DNA of 64,000 nucleotides from Sphaerisporangium sp039871875. Its GTDB lineage: Bacteria; Actinomycetota; Actinomycetes; Streptosporangiales; Streptosporangiaceae. Of this stretch, positions 41,225 to 49,660 are shown piece after piece. Every line of letters begins with the position of its first letter. Within the stretch, counting starts at the first letter, position 1. The translations under genes were made by a program, and so were the position numbers. The stretch spans positions 124,001 through 188,000 of the forward strand of contig NZ_JBDPMD010000010.1 of the NCBI RefSeq assembly GCF_039871875.1. Direction: 5' to 3'. The notes under the pieces were generated by a model that had not been told where the DNA came from, made no database searches, and saw nothing but the letters and a program-made list of their open reading frames with translations.

Positions 41225-42673
41225 ATGACATCAGAAACCGGACAGCATACGACTAGCAAGAACAAAGAGGGAGTCGTTTCCGCAAGGGCTCCGTCTTGGG
41301 GTTCTCTGGCAGTGGTCATGGTGGGCACTTTCATCACCGTTCTCGACTACTTCATCGCCAACGTGGCGGTCCCCTCGATCCAGCGGGAACTGAATGCCGG
41401 TCATGCGCACGCACAGTTCGTGATCGTGGGTTACGGCGTCGCCTTCACCGCCGGCATGATCACCGGCGGCCGTATGGGTGACCTCTACGGCCGCCGCCGG
41501 ATGTTCGCTCTTGGACTCGCGCTCTTCACGGTCGCCTCCGCGCTGTGCGGCCTGGCACCCAATGCCGACATCCTCGTCGCGGCGCGGGTCTTCCAGGGGC
41601 TCGCCGCCTCACTGATGGTCCCCCAGGTGCTCGGCGTCATCGGCACGGTCTACACCGGGCCGAGCCGCGCCGCGGCCTTCAACGTCTACGGCGTCGTGGT
41701 CGGCCTCGCCGGGGTGTTCGGCCAGTTGATCGGCGGTGCGCTCATCACAGTCGACGTCGCGGGCCTCAACTGGCGGACGATCTTCCTGATCAACATCCCG
41801 ATCGGCGCCGTGGCCCTGGCCTGCGTGTTCCGGTTCGTCCCTGAGTCACGCAACCCCAGAGGGACGCGCCTGGACCTGACCGGCGCGGCCCTCGTGACGA
41901 CCGCCCTGGCGCTGCTGGTGAGCGGCCTCGTCGAAGGACAGGAGCAAGGCCGGCCCGTCTGGAGCCGGGTGGCACCGGCCGGCGCGGTTCTGCTGACCGT
42001 GCTCGCCGTCCGGCACCTGCGCAGGCGTGGCAGGGAAGGACGCGGCCCGCTGATCGACCCGGCGCTGTTCCGGGGCCGCACCTTCTCGATCGGCCTCACC
42101 GCCACCGTGACGTACTTCCTGGCCATGGGCTCGTTCTTCTTCCTTCTCGCCCTCTACCTGCAGCAGGGCAGGGGACTCTCCCCGCTCGCATCCGGGCTGG
42201 TCTTCCTCGCTCTCGGCGCCGGGTACTTCGGGTCGTCCGTCATCTCGACCGGGCTCGCACCGCGTCTCGGCCACAAACTCGTCGCGTCAGGGCCGCTGAC
42301 CCTGGCCCTCGGCTATGTCCTGATCGGTAGCACCGTGACCGCCACCGGCTCGGAGGGCCACGTCCTGTGGCTGGTTCCTTCGCTGCTGATCGCCGGCATG
42401 GGGATGGGCATGACCACGGGTCCGCTGACGAACCTGGTCCTGTCCGGCGTCGGGCAGGAACACGCCGCCTCCGCCTCAGGAGCGGTGAACACCGCGCAGG
42501 AAGGTGGCGCCGCGATCGGCGTCGCGTTCGCCGGCACCGTGTTCTTCCCCGCGCTCGGCGCCGCGACCCCCGCCGACTACCCGCCGGCGTTCGGCGCCTC
42601 CCTGATCCCGCTCATCGTCTGCTGCGTCGCCGCCTCCGTCCTGATCCTCCGCTCCCACGCGAAGCGGGCCTGA
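41225..42673 (+). CDS. DHA2-type MFS drug exporter, 14 membrane segments
   Basis: 482 residues from ATG 41225 (GGAG 7 bases upstream; the frame is open to 41123 but adds a non-membrane tail). Motif C-like and motif A-like segments are present: VVMVGTFITVLDYFIANVAV with the D-x-F/T-I-x-N-V-A-x-P pattern, and GGRMGDLYGRRRMFALGL. LQQGRGLSPLASGLVFLALG is typical of the DHA2 14-helix group. It is probably a drug/toxin efflux pump with its own control; the link to the enediyne cluster 12 kb away is not demonstrated. Confidence 0.93.
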   Translation: MTSETGQHTTSKNKEGVVSARAPSWGSLAVVMVGTFITVLDYFIANVAVPSIQRELNAGHAHAQFVIVGYGVAFTAGMITGGRMGDLYGRRRMFALGLALFTVASALCGLAPNADILVAARVFQGLAASLMVPQVLGVIGTVYTGPSRAAAFNVYGVVVGLAGVFGQLIGGALITVDVAGLNWRTIFLINIPIGAVALACVFRFVPESRNPRGTRLDLTGAALVTTALALLVSGLVEGQEQGRPVWSRVAPAGAVLLTVLAVRHLRRRGREGRGPLIDPALFRGRTFSIGLTATVTYFLAMGSFFFLLALYLQQGRGLSPLASGLVFLALGAGYFGSSVISTGLAPRLGHKLVASGPLTLALGYVLIGSTVTATGSEGHVLWLVPSLLIAGMGMGMTTGPLTNLVLSGVGQEHAASASGAVNTAQEGGAAIGVAFAGTVFFPALGAATPADYPPAFGASLIPLIVCCVAASVLILRSHAKRA

Positions 42674-43510
42674 GGAGACGACGTCCCCCGCCGGGCCGGC
42701 CAGGCCGCGCGGGATTCCCGTGAAGGTCGCGGCCAGGAACGCCTCCGCGGTGCCCGGATCGGCGGGGTGCATCGTCTCCAGCGAGAGCTCCGCCACCGTG
42801 ATATCGGTCGCCGCGCCGAAGGTGGTGACGGTGGAGAAAAGCCGCAGCTCCGCACCCAGCCCATGCATGTGGACACAGGCGACGATCGGGTCGGCCAGGT
42901 CCTGAGATTCCGTGGCCGTGGCCGGCCCGTACGCCGACATCTCCTCGTACAGCGCTCTGAGGCTCTCCCTGCCCGAGTAGACCGACTGCCGGTACAACCG
43001 CCCCAGCAGGTGGTTACGCCAGTCCTCGACGTTGACGACCTGCCGCACCAGCCCTTCGGGATGCAGGCACACCCGCATCAGGTTGACAGGAGGGACGAGC
43101 AGACGTGGCGACACGTCACGCAGCAGGAGCTCGGTGCCGAGGTTCATGGCGACGATGTTCTCGTCCACGTCCACCGCGAGCGCCGGGTACGGCGAGTGCG
43201 CGGCGATCAGCCGCTCGATCGCGTCCCGCACCACCTGAAGCCGTGGCGCGTCCAGCGGAGTCTCCTGGTACTGGGGCGAATATCCCGCCGCGACCAGCAA
43301 AGTGTTGCGCTGCCTGAGCGGAACATCCAAACCGTCGGCCAACCGGTGCAGCAGCGCACGACTGGGTGTGGACCGCCCCGTCTCGACAAAGCTCAGATGG
43401 CGGGCCGAGGTGTCCGCCCGCAACGCGAGTTCATTTTGACTGAGCTTCCTGCGCCGACGCCACTCACGGATTATCGGGCCGACCCCTTGCCCGGCCTTGG
43501 CGGCAGTCAC
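42476..43510 (-). CDS. XRE/MmyB-type transcriptional regulator
   Basis: 344 residues from a GTG. The helix-turn-helix is WRRRRKLSQNELALRADTSA with the following RHLSFVETGRSTPSRALLHR; the C-terminal PAS-like MmyB ligand domain includes YPALAVDVDENIVAMNLGTE and TFGAATDITVAELSLETMHP. Family members normally end near AEAFLAATF. Here the last 65 or so codons run 198 bases into the convergent MFS gene and give low-complexity sequence, so the natural stop may have been lost. It lies 65 bases downstream of murQ on the same strand. Confidence 0.88.
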   Translation of the reverse strand: MTAAKAGQGVGPIIREWRRRRKLSQNELALRADTSARHLSFVETGRSTPSRALLHRLADGLDVPLRQRNTLLVAAGYSPQYQETPLDAPRLQVVRDAIERLIAAHSPYPALAVDVDENIVAMNLGTELLLRDVSPRLLVPPVNLMRVCLHPEGLVRQVVNVEDWRNHLLGRLYRQSVYSGRESLRALYEEMSAYGPATATESQDLADPIVACVHMHGLGAELRLFSTVTTFGAATDITVAELSLETMHPADPGTAEAFLAATFTGIPRGLAGPAGDVVSSGPLRVGAEDQDGGGDAADDERDQGGAERRRVVGGGRGAERGEEHGAGERDADRGATFLRGVHRS

Positions 43511-43575
43511 GACCCAATGCTAACTTGACCGCCTTCTCAACGGATCGATCGCGAAACGACGCGAGCCCGTGCGGG

Positions 43576-44493
43576 TCAGGGGGTGTCGCGGGTCGCGGTG
43601 GCCAGGGCGGTGGTGAGGTTGTGGCCGGAGGCGGCCAGGTGGCGGCGGGCCGCTTGGGGGGGCAGGGTGCGTTCGATCATGAGGATGGCGGTTTTGACCT
43701 CGTTGCCGGCGGCGTGGAGGGCGTCGCGGGCTGTCGTGGGGTCGGTGCCGGTGATGTCGGCGACGATTCTGGCGGCGCGGTCGGCGAGTTTCTGGTTGGT
43801 GGTGGAGACCTCGATCATGTAGTTGCCGAAGGTGCGGCCGCATCTGATCATCGAGATGGTCGAGATCATGTTGAGGACCAGTTTCTGGGCGGTGCCGGCC
43901 TTCAGGCGGGTGGAGCCTGTGACGATCTCGGGGCCGACGATGACCTCCACGGGCTGGTCGGAGGCGGCGGACAGGGGGGTCGACTCGTTGCAGGAGAGGC
44001 CCACGGTGTAGGCGCCTCGGTGGCGGGCTTCCGTGACGGCGGCGACGACGTAGGGGGCGCGGCCGGCGGCCGAGATGCCCACTACGGCGTCGTACGGGCC
44101 CACGTCGTGAGCGGCCATCGCGGCGCGGCCGGCTTCGGCGTCGTCCTCGGCGCCCTCGACGGAGCGGATCAGGGCTTCGGGGCCGCCGGCGATGATGCCC
44201 TGGACGGTCTCGGGATCGGTGCCGAAGGTGGGGGGGCATTCGGAGGCGTCGAGGACGGCGAGGCGGCCGGAGGTGCCGGCGCCTATGTACAGGAGGCGGC
44301 CGCCCTGGGTGAGGCGGGACGCTATCTCGTCGATGGCTTTGGAGATCTGCGGGAGCTGGGACGCCACGGCGGTGGGGACCGTGGCGTCGGCCGCGTTCAT
44401 CAGGCGGGCGATCTCCTCGGTGGGGAGCCTGTCGATGGCGCGGTAGCGCGGGTCGTTCTGTTCGGTCGCGCGGTGGCGGATGTCGTCGGTCAT
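43576..44493 (-). CDS. murQ: N-acetylmuramic acid 6-phosphate etherase
   Basis: 305 residues. The SIS domain motifs are GGRLLYIGAGTSGRLAVLDA, PPTFGTDPETVQGIIAGG, DAVVGISAAGRAPYVVAAV and KLVLNMISTISMIRCGRTF. The enzyme cleaves the D-lactyl ether of MurNAc-6-P to GlcNAc-6-P in cell-wall recycling. The ATG overlaps the GNAT stop (ATGA). It is the last gene of the importer operon, which suggests imported muropeptides or MurNAc as substrate. Confidence 0.95.
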   Translation of the reverse strand: MTDDIRHRATEQNDPRYRAIDRLPTEEIARLMNAADATVPTAVASQLPQISKAIDEIASRLTQGGRLLYIGAGTSGRLAVLDASECPPTFGTDPETVQGIIAGGPEALIRSVEGAEDDAEAGRAAMAAHDVGPYDAVVGISAAGRAPYVVAAVTEARHRGAYTVGLSCNESTPLSAASDQPVEVIVGPEIVTGSTRLKAGTAQKLVLNMISTISMIRCGRTFGNYMIEVSTTNQKLADRAARIVADITGTDPTTARDALHAAGNEVKTAILMIERTLPPQAARRHLAASGHNLTTALATATRDTP

Positions 44494-45392
44494 GACTCCT
44501 CGGTTTCCGGGAGGTCGGGTCCGTCCAGGGAGCGGCGGAACAACCAGAAGACGCGTTCGACGCGGGCGCCGATGGCTTTGGCGTAGAAGTGGATGGGGCC
44601 CACCCAGCCGATCTGGGTTTCGCGTTGGCCGGTGGCGGCTTGTTCGGCGAGGCAGCGGCGCAGGAGGACGCGGCCCACGCCGAGGCCGCGGGCCTGTTCG
44701 GCGGTGCCCATGGGGCCGAACCAGGTCGGGCGGGCGCCCCAGGCGGCGAAGCCGAGGATCTGGCCGTCGCGTACGGCGTAGTGGCAGCCGGTGGCCTGTC
44801 CGGCCTCCCAGGCCCAGGCGTCGTTCCACTGCTCGCGGACGAAGCCGGCGACCACGGCGCGGTCCTTCTCGTCCAGGGCGGCGTGCAGTTCGACGCCGGC
44901 CTCGGCGAGGCGGGCCAGTTCGGGCTCACGGGGGCCGGGGGGTGCGGTCAGGTCGGCGGTCATGTTCCACGCGGTGCGGTAGCGGCGGTAGCCGAGGCGT
45001 TCGGCGAGGCAGGCGGCGGGGGTGTAGCGGACGTCGATGCCGGGCCAGGCGTAGCACGGCGGGTTGCCCGCGAGGCGGGCCTCGTGGACGCCGCGGTCGC
45101 GCAGCCAGTGCTCGGCGGCCCGCACCAGGGCTTTGCCGTGGCCGCGGCCGCGGGCGGCGGGGTGGACGGCGAGCAGGTCCACATGGCCGACGCCCGGGGT
45201 GGCGGACGTCGAGACGAACGCCACGCCGTCCATGTCGGGGGTCACCAGCGCGGCCCAGTCGCGGCCGTGCGGCGGTGCGGCCAGGTGGGCGACGAGCGCG
45301 CCGGCCTCGTCGGTGTCCAGCGTCAGGGCCGACCAGGCGAGCCCCGCGACCGCGTCGAGCTCGCCGGCCGCCATGGGCCGGATACCGGTCAC
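44490..45392 (-). CDS. Tandem-domain GNAT acetyltransferase
   Basis: 300 residues from a GTG overlapping the DppF-like stop. Two GNAT domains: the first has VDLLAVHPAARGRGHGKALV (Q/R-x-x-G-x-G/A), the second MGTAEQARGLGVGRVLLRRC. It sits between an oligopeptide importer and murQ, so acetylation of an imported amino sugar or peptide is plausible but unproven. Confidence 0.88.
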   Translation of the reverse strand: MTGIRPMAAGELDAVAGLAWSALTLDTDEAGALVAHLAAPPHGRDWAALVTPDMDGVAFVSTSATPGVGHVDLLAVHPAARGRGHGKALVRAAEHWLRDRGVHEARLAGNPPCYAWPGIDVRYTPAACLAERLGYRRYRTAWNMTADLTAPPGPREPELARLAEAGVELHAALDEKDRAVVAGFVREQWNDAWAWEAGQATGCHYAVRDGQILGFAAWGARPTWFGPMGTAEQARGLGVGRVLLRRCLAEQAATGQRETQIGWVGPIHFYAKAIGARVERVFWLFRRSLDGPDLPETEES

Positions 45393-46585
45393 GCGATGGT
45401 CCTCACACGACTCGCCGCCTCCGCGCCGTTCCCGGGCGCGCCGGTGGCCGTGGCGGCGGAGCCGCCGTCGGCCGCACCGGTAGCGCCACCGGCAGCCGTG
45501 CCAGTAGCGCCGCCGGTGGCCGTGCCGGCCGGTCGGCATCCGCCGTCGGCGGGGGGCTCGTTCACCGCGGTGCCGGCGCCTGTGAAGCGTTCCACCGGGA
45601 TGACCTGGCGGCGGTGGGGGTGGAAGCAGGCGTGTTCGTGGGACGGGTCCAGGCAGTGGGCCAGTTCGGGGCGTTCGTCGAAGCAGCGCTGGGTGCTGAA
45701 GGGGCAGCGGCGGGCGAACAGGCAGCCGGAGTCGGGGCGGCGTTCGTCCAGTGCCTCGGTGGGGACGACGCGGTCGGCGCCGGGGCGTTCCAGGCCGTGC
45801 AGCACGGGGATGGCGGAGAGCAACGCCTGGGTGTACGGGTGCACGGGGCCGGAGATGACGGTCTCGGTGGGGCCGTGTTCCACGACCTGGCCGCGGTACA
45901 GGACGTACAGCTCGCTGCCGTCGCCGATGTACCGGGCCGTGGCGATGTCGTGGGTGATGAACATCAGGCTGACGCCGAGGCGTTCCCGCAGGTCCTTGAG
46001 CAACGCCAGGATGCTGAGGCGCATGGAGACGTCGATCATCGAGACGGACTCGTCGGCGACGAGCATCTCGGGGTCCACCGTCAGCGCGCGGGCGATGACC
46101 ACACGCTGGCGCATGCCGCCGGAGAGCTGGTGCGGGTAGCGCGGCAACACGTACCCGGGGTCGATGCCGACCAGGGACAGCAGTTCCTCGGCCCGCTCGT
46201 CGATCCACGACCCGGGACGGCCCGCCTGCCGGGCGCGCAGCGCGAGCGGGGCCCGCAGGGTCTGCTGGATGGTGCGGTTGGGGTTGAGCGCCGAGTACGG
46301 GTCCTGGTGGATGAGCTGGATGCGGCGGAAGTGCGGCTCCCGTTTGCGGGGGCGCAGCGGCGTCATCGGCACGTCGCCGATGACGATCTCGCCGGAGTCG
46401 TACGTCTCCAGCCCGGCCACGATGCGCCCGAGCGTGGTCTTGCCGCACCCGGACTCGCCGATGAACGACACCGCGCCCCCCTTGGGCACCGTGAAGTCCA
46501 CCCCGCGCAGCGCGGGTACGTCCTGCGCGCCGAGGTGGTTCCCTTTGCGGCGGTAGGTCTTGGTGACGCCGGTTCCGCTGATCAC
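45389..46585 (-). CDS. Oligopeptide/dipeptide ABC importer ATPase, DppF type
   Basis: 398 residues. Walker A is FIGESGCGKTT, the signature QLSGGMRQRVVIARA, Walker B LVADESVSMIDVS (the usual DEPxSALD is altered to DESVSMID). The oligo_HPY tail RPDSGCLFARRCPFSTQRC holds the cysteines of an iron-sulfur site typical of Dpp/Opp ATPases. A Gly/Ala/Thr-rich C-terminal extension of about 60 residues is unusual. The GTG overlaps the previous stop. Confidence 0.93.
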   Translation of the reverse strand: MISGTGVTKTYRRKGNHLGAQDVPALRGVDFTVPKGGAVSFIGESGCGKTTLGRIVAGLETYDSGEIVIGDVPMTPLRPRKREPHFRRIQLIHQDPYSALNPNRTIQQTLRAPLALRARQAGRPGSWIDERAEELLSLVGIDPGYVLPRYPHQLSGGMRQRVVIARALTVDPEMLVADESVSMIDVSMRLSILALLKDLRERLGVSLMFITHDIATARYIGDGSELYVLYRGQVVEHGPTETVISGPVHPYTQALLSAIPVLHGLERPGADRVVPTEALDERRPDSGCLFARRCPFSTQRCFDERPELAHCLDPSHEHACFHPHRRQVIPVERFTGAGTAVNEPPADGGCRPAGTATGGATGTAAGGATGAADGGSAATATGAPGNGAEAASRVRTIA

Positions 46586-47649
46586 GCGTGGTCCTCCTCA
46601 ACTCCGGCCGGCACCCGCGTGCCCGGGGCGTCCCGTTCCACCCGGACCGCCGGGGTGGGAAGCTCGACCGCGTGGCAGGCGGCGCTGCGGTCGCCGTGCG
46701 CCACGACGGGCGGGTCGTCGGTCTCGCAGACGTCCATACGCAGGGGGCACCGCTCCCGGAACACGCACCCGGCGGACGGCAGGGTGCCGAGGGTCGGCGG
46801 GCGGCCGGGCAGCGCGCGGGCCTTCGTGATGTCCCCGGACAGGCGCGGGATGGCCTGGATGAGGCCCTGGGTGTACGGGTGGCGGGGTGTGCCGAGCACG
46901 TCGCGGGTGGGGCCGTGCTCCACCAGCCGGCCGCCGTACATCACGGCGAGCCGGTCGGTGACCTCGGCGGCCACCCCGATGTCGTGCGTCACCATCAGCG
47001 TGGTGAGGCCCCGCTCCTCGTGCACCTCGCGCACGATGCGCAGGATCGTCGCCTGGGTGATCATGTCGAGCGCGGTGGTCGGCTCGTCCAGGATCACCAG
47101 GTGGGCGTTGAGCACCAGAGCCAGCATGATGCCGACCCGCTGCCGCATGCCGCCGGAGAGCTGGTGCTGGTGGGAGTCCAGCACGCGGGCGCCGTCCAGC
47201 CCCATGCGTTCGAGCAGCCCCATGGCGTCCCGCACCAGGGCCCGTCCGTCCCGCACGCCGTGCGAGCGGCCGAGGTCGAGCAACTGCTTGCCGACCGTCT
47301 TGAGCGGGTTCAGGGAGTTCTGCGCCGCCTGGAAGACGTACCCCAGGTGCCGTCCGCGGGCCTGCCGCAACGTCTCGCCGCCGAGGGTGAGCACGTCGCC
47401 GAGCCCATCGATCTCCACACGTCCCGCGGCGATCCGGCCCGGCGGCTGCACGGCGTTCAGCAGCGACAACGCGAGGGTGGACTTGCCGGACCCGGACTCC
47501 CCCACGATGCCGGTGATGGTGCCAGGCTCGACGGTCATGCTCACGCCGCGCAGCGCGGGCAGCTCACCGAGGGGCGTCTTGTAGACGACGGTGAGATCGT
47601 GCACCTCGACGCCGGGGGCGGCGGTGGCGGTGGCGAGGGCGGCGGTCAT
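46582..47649 (-). CDS. Oligopeptide/dipeptide ABC importer ATPase, DppD type
   Basis: 355 residues. Walker A GIVGESGSGKST, Q-loop FQAAQNSLNPLKTV, signature QLSGGMRQRVGIMLA, Walker B LVILDEPTTALDMI, and H-loop LMVTHDIGVAAEV. The C-terminal GCVFRERCPLRMDVC is the oligo_HPY cysteine cluster. It pairs with the DppF-type subunit through a GTGA overlap. Confidence 0.95.
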   Translation of the reverse strand: MTAALATATAAPGVEVHDLTVVYKTPLGELPALRGVSMTVEPGTITGIVGESGSGKSTLALSLLNAVQPPGRIAAGRVEIDGLGDVLTLGGETLRQARGRHLGYVFQAAQNSLNPLKTVGKQLLDLGRSHGVRDGRALVRDAMGLLERMGLDGARVLDSHQHQLSGGMRQRVGIMLALVLNAHLVILDEPTTALDMITQATILRIVREVHEERGLTTLMVTHDIGVAAEVTDRLAVMYGGRLVEHGPTRDVLGTPRHPYTQGLIQAIPRLSGDITKARALPGRPPTLGTLPSAGCVFRERCPLRMDVCETDDPPVVAHGDRSAACHAVELPTPAVRVERDAPGTRVPAGVEEDHA

Positions 47650-47694
47650 GGGCGGCCCCCGGACGCCGGGACGAGGATGGTGGTGGTCATCGTC

Positions 47695-48597
47695 TTACTC
47701 CTCGCGCAGCCGGGGATTGAAGATCTCGTCCATGGCGTCCACGATGAGCACGATGCCCAGCGTGAGCAGCAGGATGGCCAGCAGCGGGGCCAGCAGGTAC
47801 GGCAGCGCGGCCGTGCTGGTGAGCGCACCGCCGCCGAAGACGGCGAGGTTCAGCATCACGCCCCAGTTGTTGGAGTCGAACGGCAGCACCCCGAGGAAGA
47901 ACAACCCCACCTGTGCGTAGATGGCCCCGGTGACCGCGATGAGCACGTTCATCGCGATGTACGGCGCCATGCCGGGCAGCAGTTCCCGCACGATGATGTG
48001 CCGGGTGGACAACCCGAGCCCCCGTGCGGCCTCGATGAAGCCGCGCTCGCGCAGCGACAGGGTCTGCGACCGCACCGCGCGGGCCACCCCGCCCCAGCCG
48101 AGCAGCCCGAGCACGAGGCCCATCTCCAGCGGGCTCTCGAACTTCCACAGCGTGGTGAGCACCAGCAGCAGCGGCAGCCCGGGGATGGTGAGCTGCAGGT
48201 CGGTGAGGCGCATCAGCGCGGTGTCCCAGCGGCCCCGGTGGAACCCGGCGATCAGGCCGAGCGCCGTGCCGAGCGCGACGGTGATGATCGCGGTGGCGAG
48301 GCCGGTGAGGATGACGTACCGCGCGCCGGTGACCACCAGGGCCAGCACGTCGGTGCCCTCGAAGTCGGTGCCGAACGGGTGGGCGACGCTCGGCGCGGCG
48401 TACAGCGCGTTGTCGTCCCTCGGCAGCGGCGACGGGTAGATCATCGGGCCGAACAGGGCCATCGCCGCGAACAGCGCGAGGATGACCACGCCCGCGATGC
48501 GGCTCGGCTTGCGGCGCAACACCCGGCGCACGCCGCGCCAGAAGTCGCGCCGCGTGGACACCCGCACCGGGCGGGTGTTCTCCAGGATCGCCGTCAC
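47695..48597 (-). CDS. ABC importer permease, DppC type
   Basis: 300 residues with an N-terminal cytoplasmic arm (VLRRKPSRIAGVVILALFAA) and about six helices. The EAA loop is RGFIEAARGLGLSTRHIIVR with the conserved EAA---G pattern. It lies 22 bases after the DppB-type permease gene and 45 bases before the DppD-type ATPase gene. Confidence 0.94.
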   Translation of the reverse strand: MTAILENTRPVRVSTRRDFWRGVRRVLRRKPSRIAGVVILALFAAMALFGPMIYPSPLPRDDNALYAAPSVAHPFGTDFEGTDVLALVVTGARYVILTGLATAIITVALGTALGLIAGFHRGRWDTALMRLTDLQLTIPGLPLLLVLTTLWKFESPLEMGLVLGLLGWGGVARAVRSQTLSLRERGFIEAARGLGLSTRHIIVRELLPGMAPYIAMNVLIAVTGAIYAQVGLFFLGVLPFDSNNWGVMLNLAVFGGGALTSTAALPYLLAPLLAILLLTLGIVLIVDAMDEIFNPRLREE

Positions 48598-48619
48598 GGC
48601 GCCTCCCCTCCGCGTCGGC

Positions 48620-49657
48620 TCATGCCGCGCCTCCCGTACGGACCCGGGGATCGATCACGGTGTACAGCAGGTCGGCCGCGATGTTGGCGACGATGATCGC
48701 CACCGTGGTGACGAGGAACGTGCCGCCCATCAGGGCGTAGTCGCGGGCGCCGATGCTGTTGACGAGCAGCAACCCGAGGCCCGGGTAGTTGAAGATGCGT
48801 TCGATGAAGATGGCGCCGCCGAACAACATGCCGAGCGACAACGCGAGGATGGTGAACAGCGGCAGGATCGCGTTGCGCGCCACGTACCGGAACAACACGC
48901 CGCGCGACAGCCCGCGCAGCTCGGCGGCCAGGATGAAGTCGTCGCCGAGCACGGTCGCCACGCTGGACTTCATGGCGAGCACCCACCCGCCGTAGCTGGC
49001 CAGCGCGTACGTCAGCACCGGGAGCGTGGCGTGCTGCACCAGCGAGGCGAGGTACGGCCCGTTGAACCCGGGCGCGAACTCCACGTCCACCGGCCCGCCC
49101 GCCGGCAGGATCGGCCACAGCGTGGTGAATATGGCCAGCATGAGGAGCCCGATGACGTACTGCGGCACGCCGTGCAGCAGCGACCCGGAGATGGACAGCA
49201 GGTCGCCGAGCTTGCCCGACCGCTTGACGCCCGCGTAGACGCCGAGCGTCACGCCGAGCAGGAAGCTGAGCAGCGTGCCGCCGAGCACCGGCAGGATCGT
49301 CCACTTGGCGGCGGCGCCGATCAGCGTGGTGACCTCGGTGCCGGGGGTGCTGAGCGACTGCCCGAAGTCCCCGTGCAGCAGCGCCCCGAGGTACTGGGTG
49401 TACTGCTCCCACAGGGTGCCCTTGGGCAGGAAGCCGTACAGGGCGGCGGTGGCCCGCTCGGCGGCGTCCGGGGACATGCCGCGCTCGATGAGCTTCTCGT
49501 ACTGCCCCTTCACGGGGTCACCGGGGATGCTGCGGATGATCACGAAGCTGATCGTGGTGACCACCCAGATCATGGCGAGCCCCCGGGCGAGGTGGCCCGC
49601 GAGGCGTCGCGTGACGGCGTTCGCCCGGGGACGGCCCCGGGCCGGGTGTGTCTTCAT
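48620..49657 (-). CDS. ABC importer permease, DppB type
   Basis: 345 residues. The start ARGLAMIWVVTTISFVIIRS with IPGDP is diagnostic of DppB-type permeases. The EAA-like loop is FILAAELRGLSRGVLFRYVA and the end FERIFNYPGLGLLL-like IFIERIFNYPGLGLLLVNSI is conserved. The ATG is three bases after the binding-protein stop. Confidence 0.95.
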   Translation of the reverse strand: MKTHPARGRPRANAVTRRLAGHLARGLAMIWVVTTISFVIIRSIPGDPVKGQYEKLIERGMSPDAAERATAALYGFLPKGTLWEQYTQYLGALLHGDFGQSLSTPGTEVTTLIGAAAKWTILPVLGGTLLSFLLGVTLGVYAGVKRSGKLGDLLSISGSLLHGVPQYVIGLLMLAIFTTLWPILPAGGPVDVEFAPGFNGPYLASLVQHATLPVLTYALASYGGWVLAMKSSVATVLGDDFILAAELRGLSRGVLFRYVARNAILPLFTILALSLGMLFGGAIFIERIFNYPGLGLLLVNSIGARDYALMGGTFLVTTVAIIVANIAADLLYTVIDPRVRTGGAA

Positions 49658-49660
49658 GCG

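Noticed and set aside
44480..47584. A 1,034-codon plus-strand frame over the importer ATPase genes
   Set aside because: Arg/Gly/Ala-rich shadow of two ABC ATPases, a GNAT and part of murQ on the minus strand.
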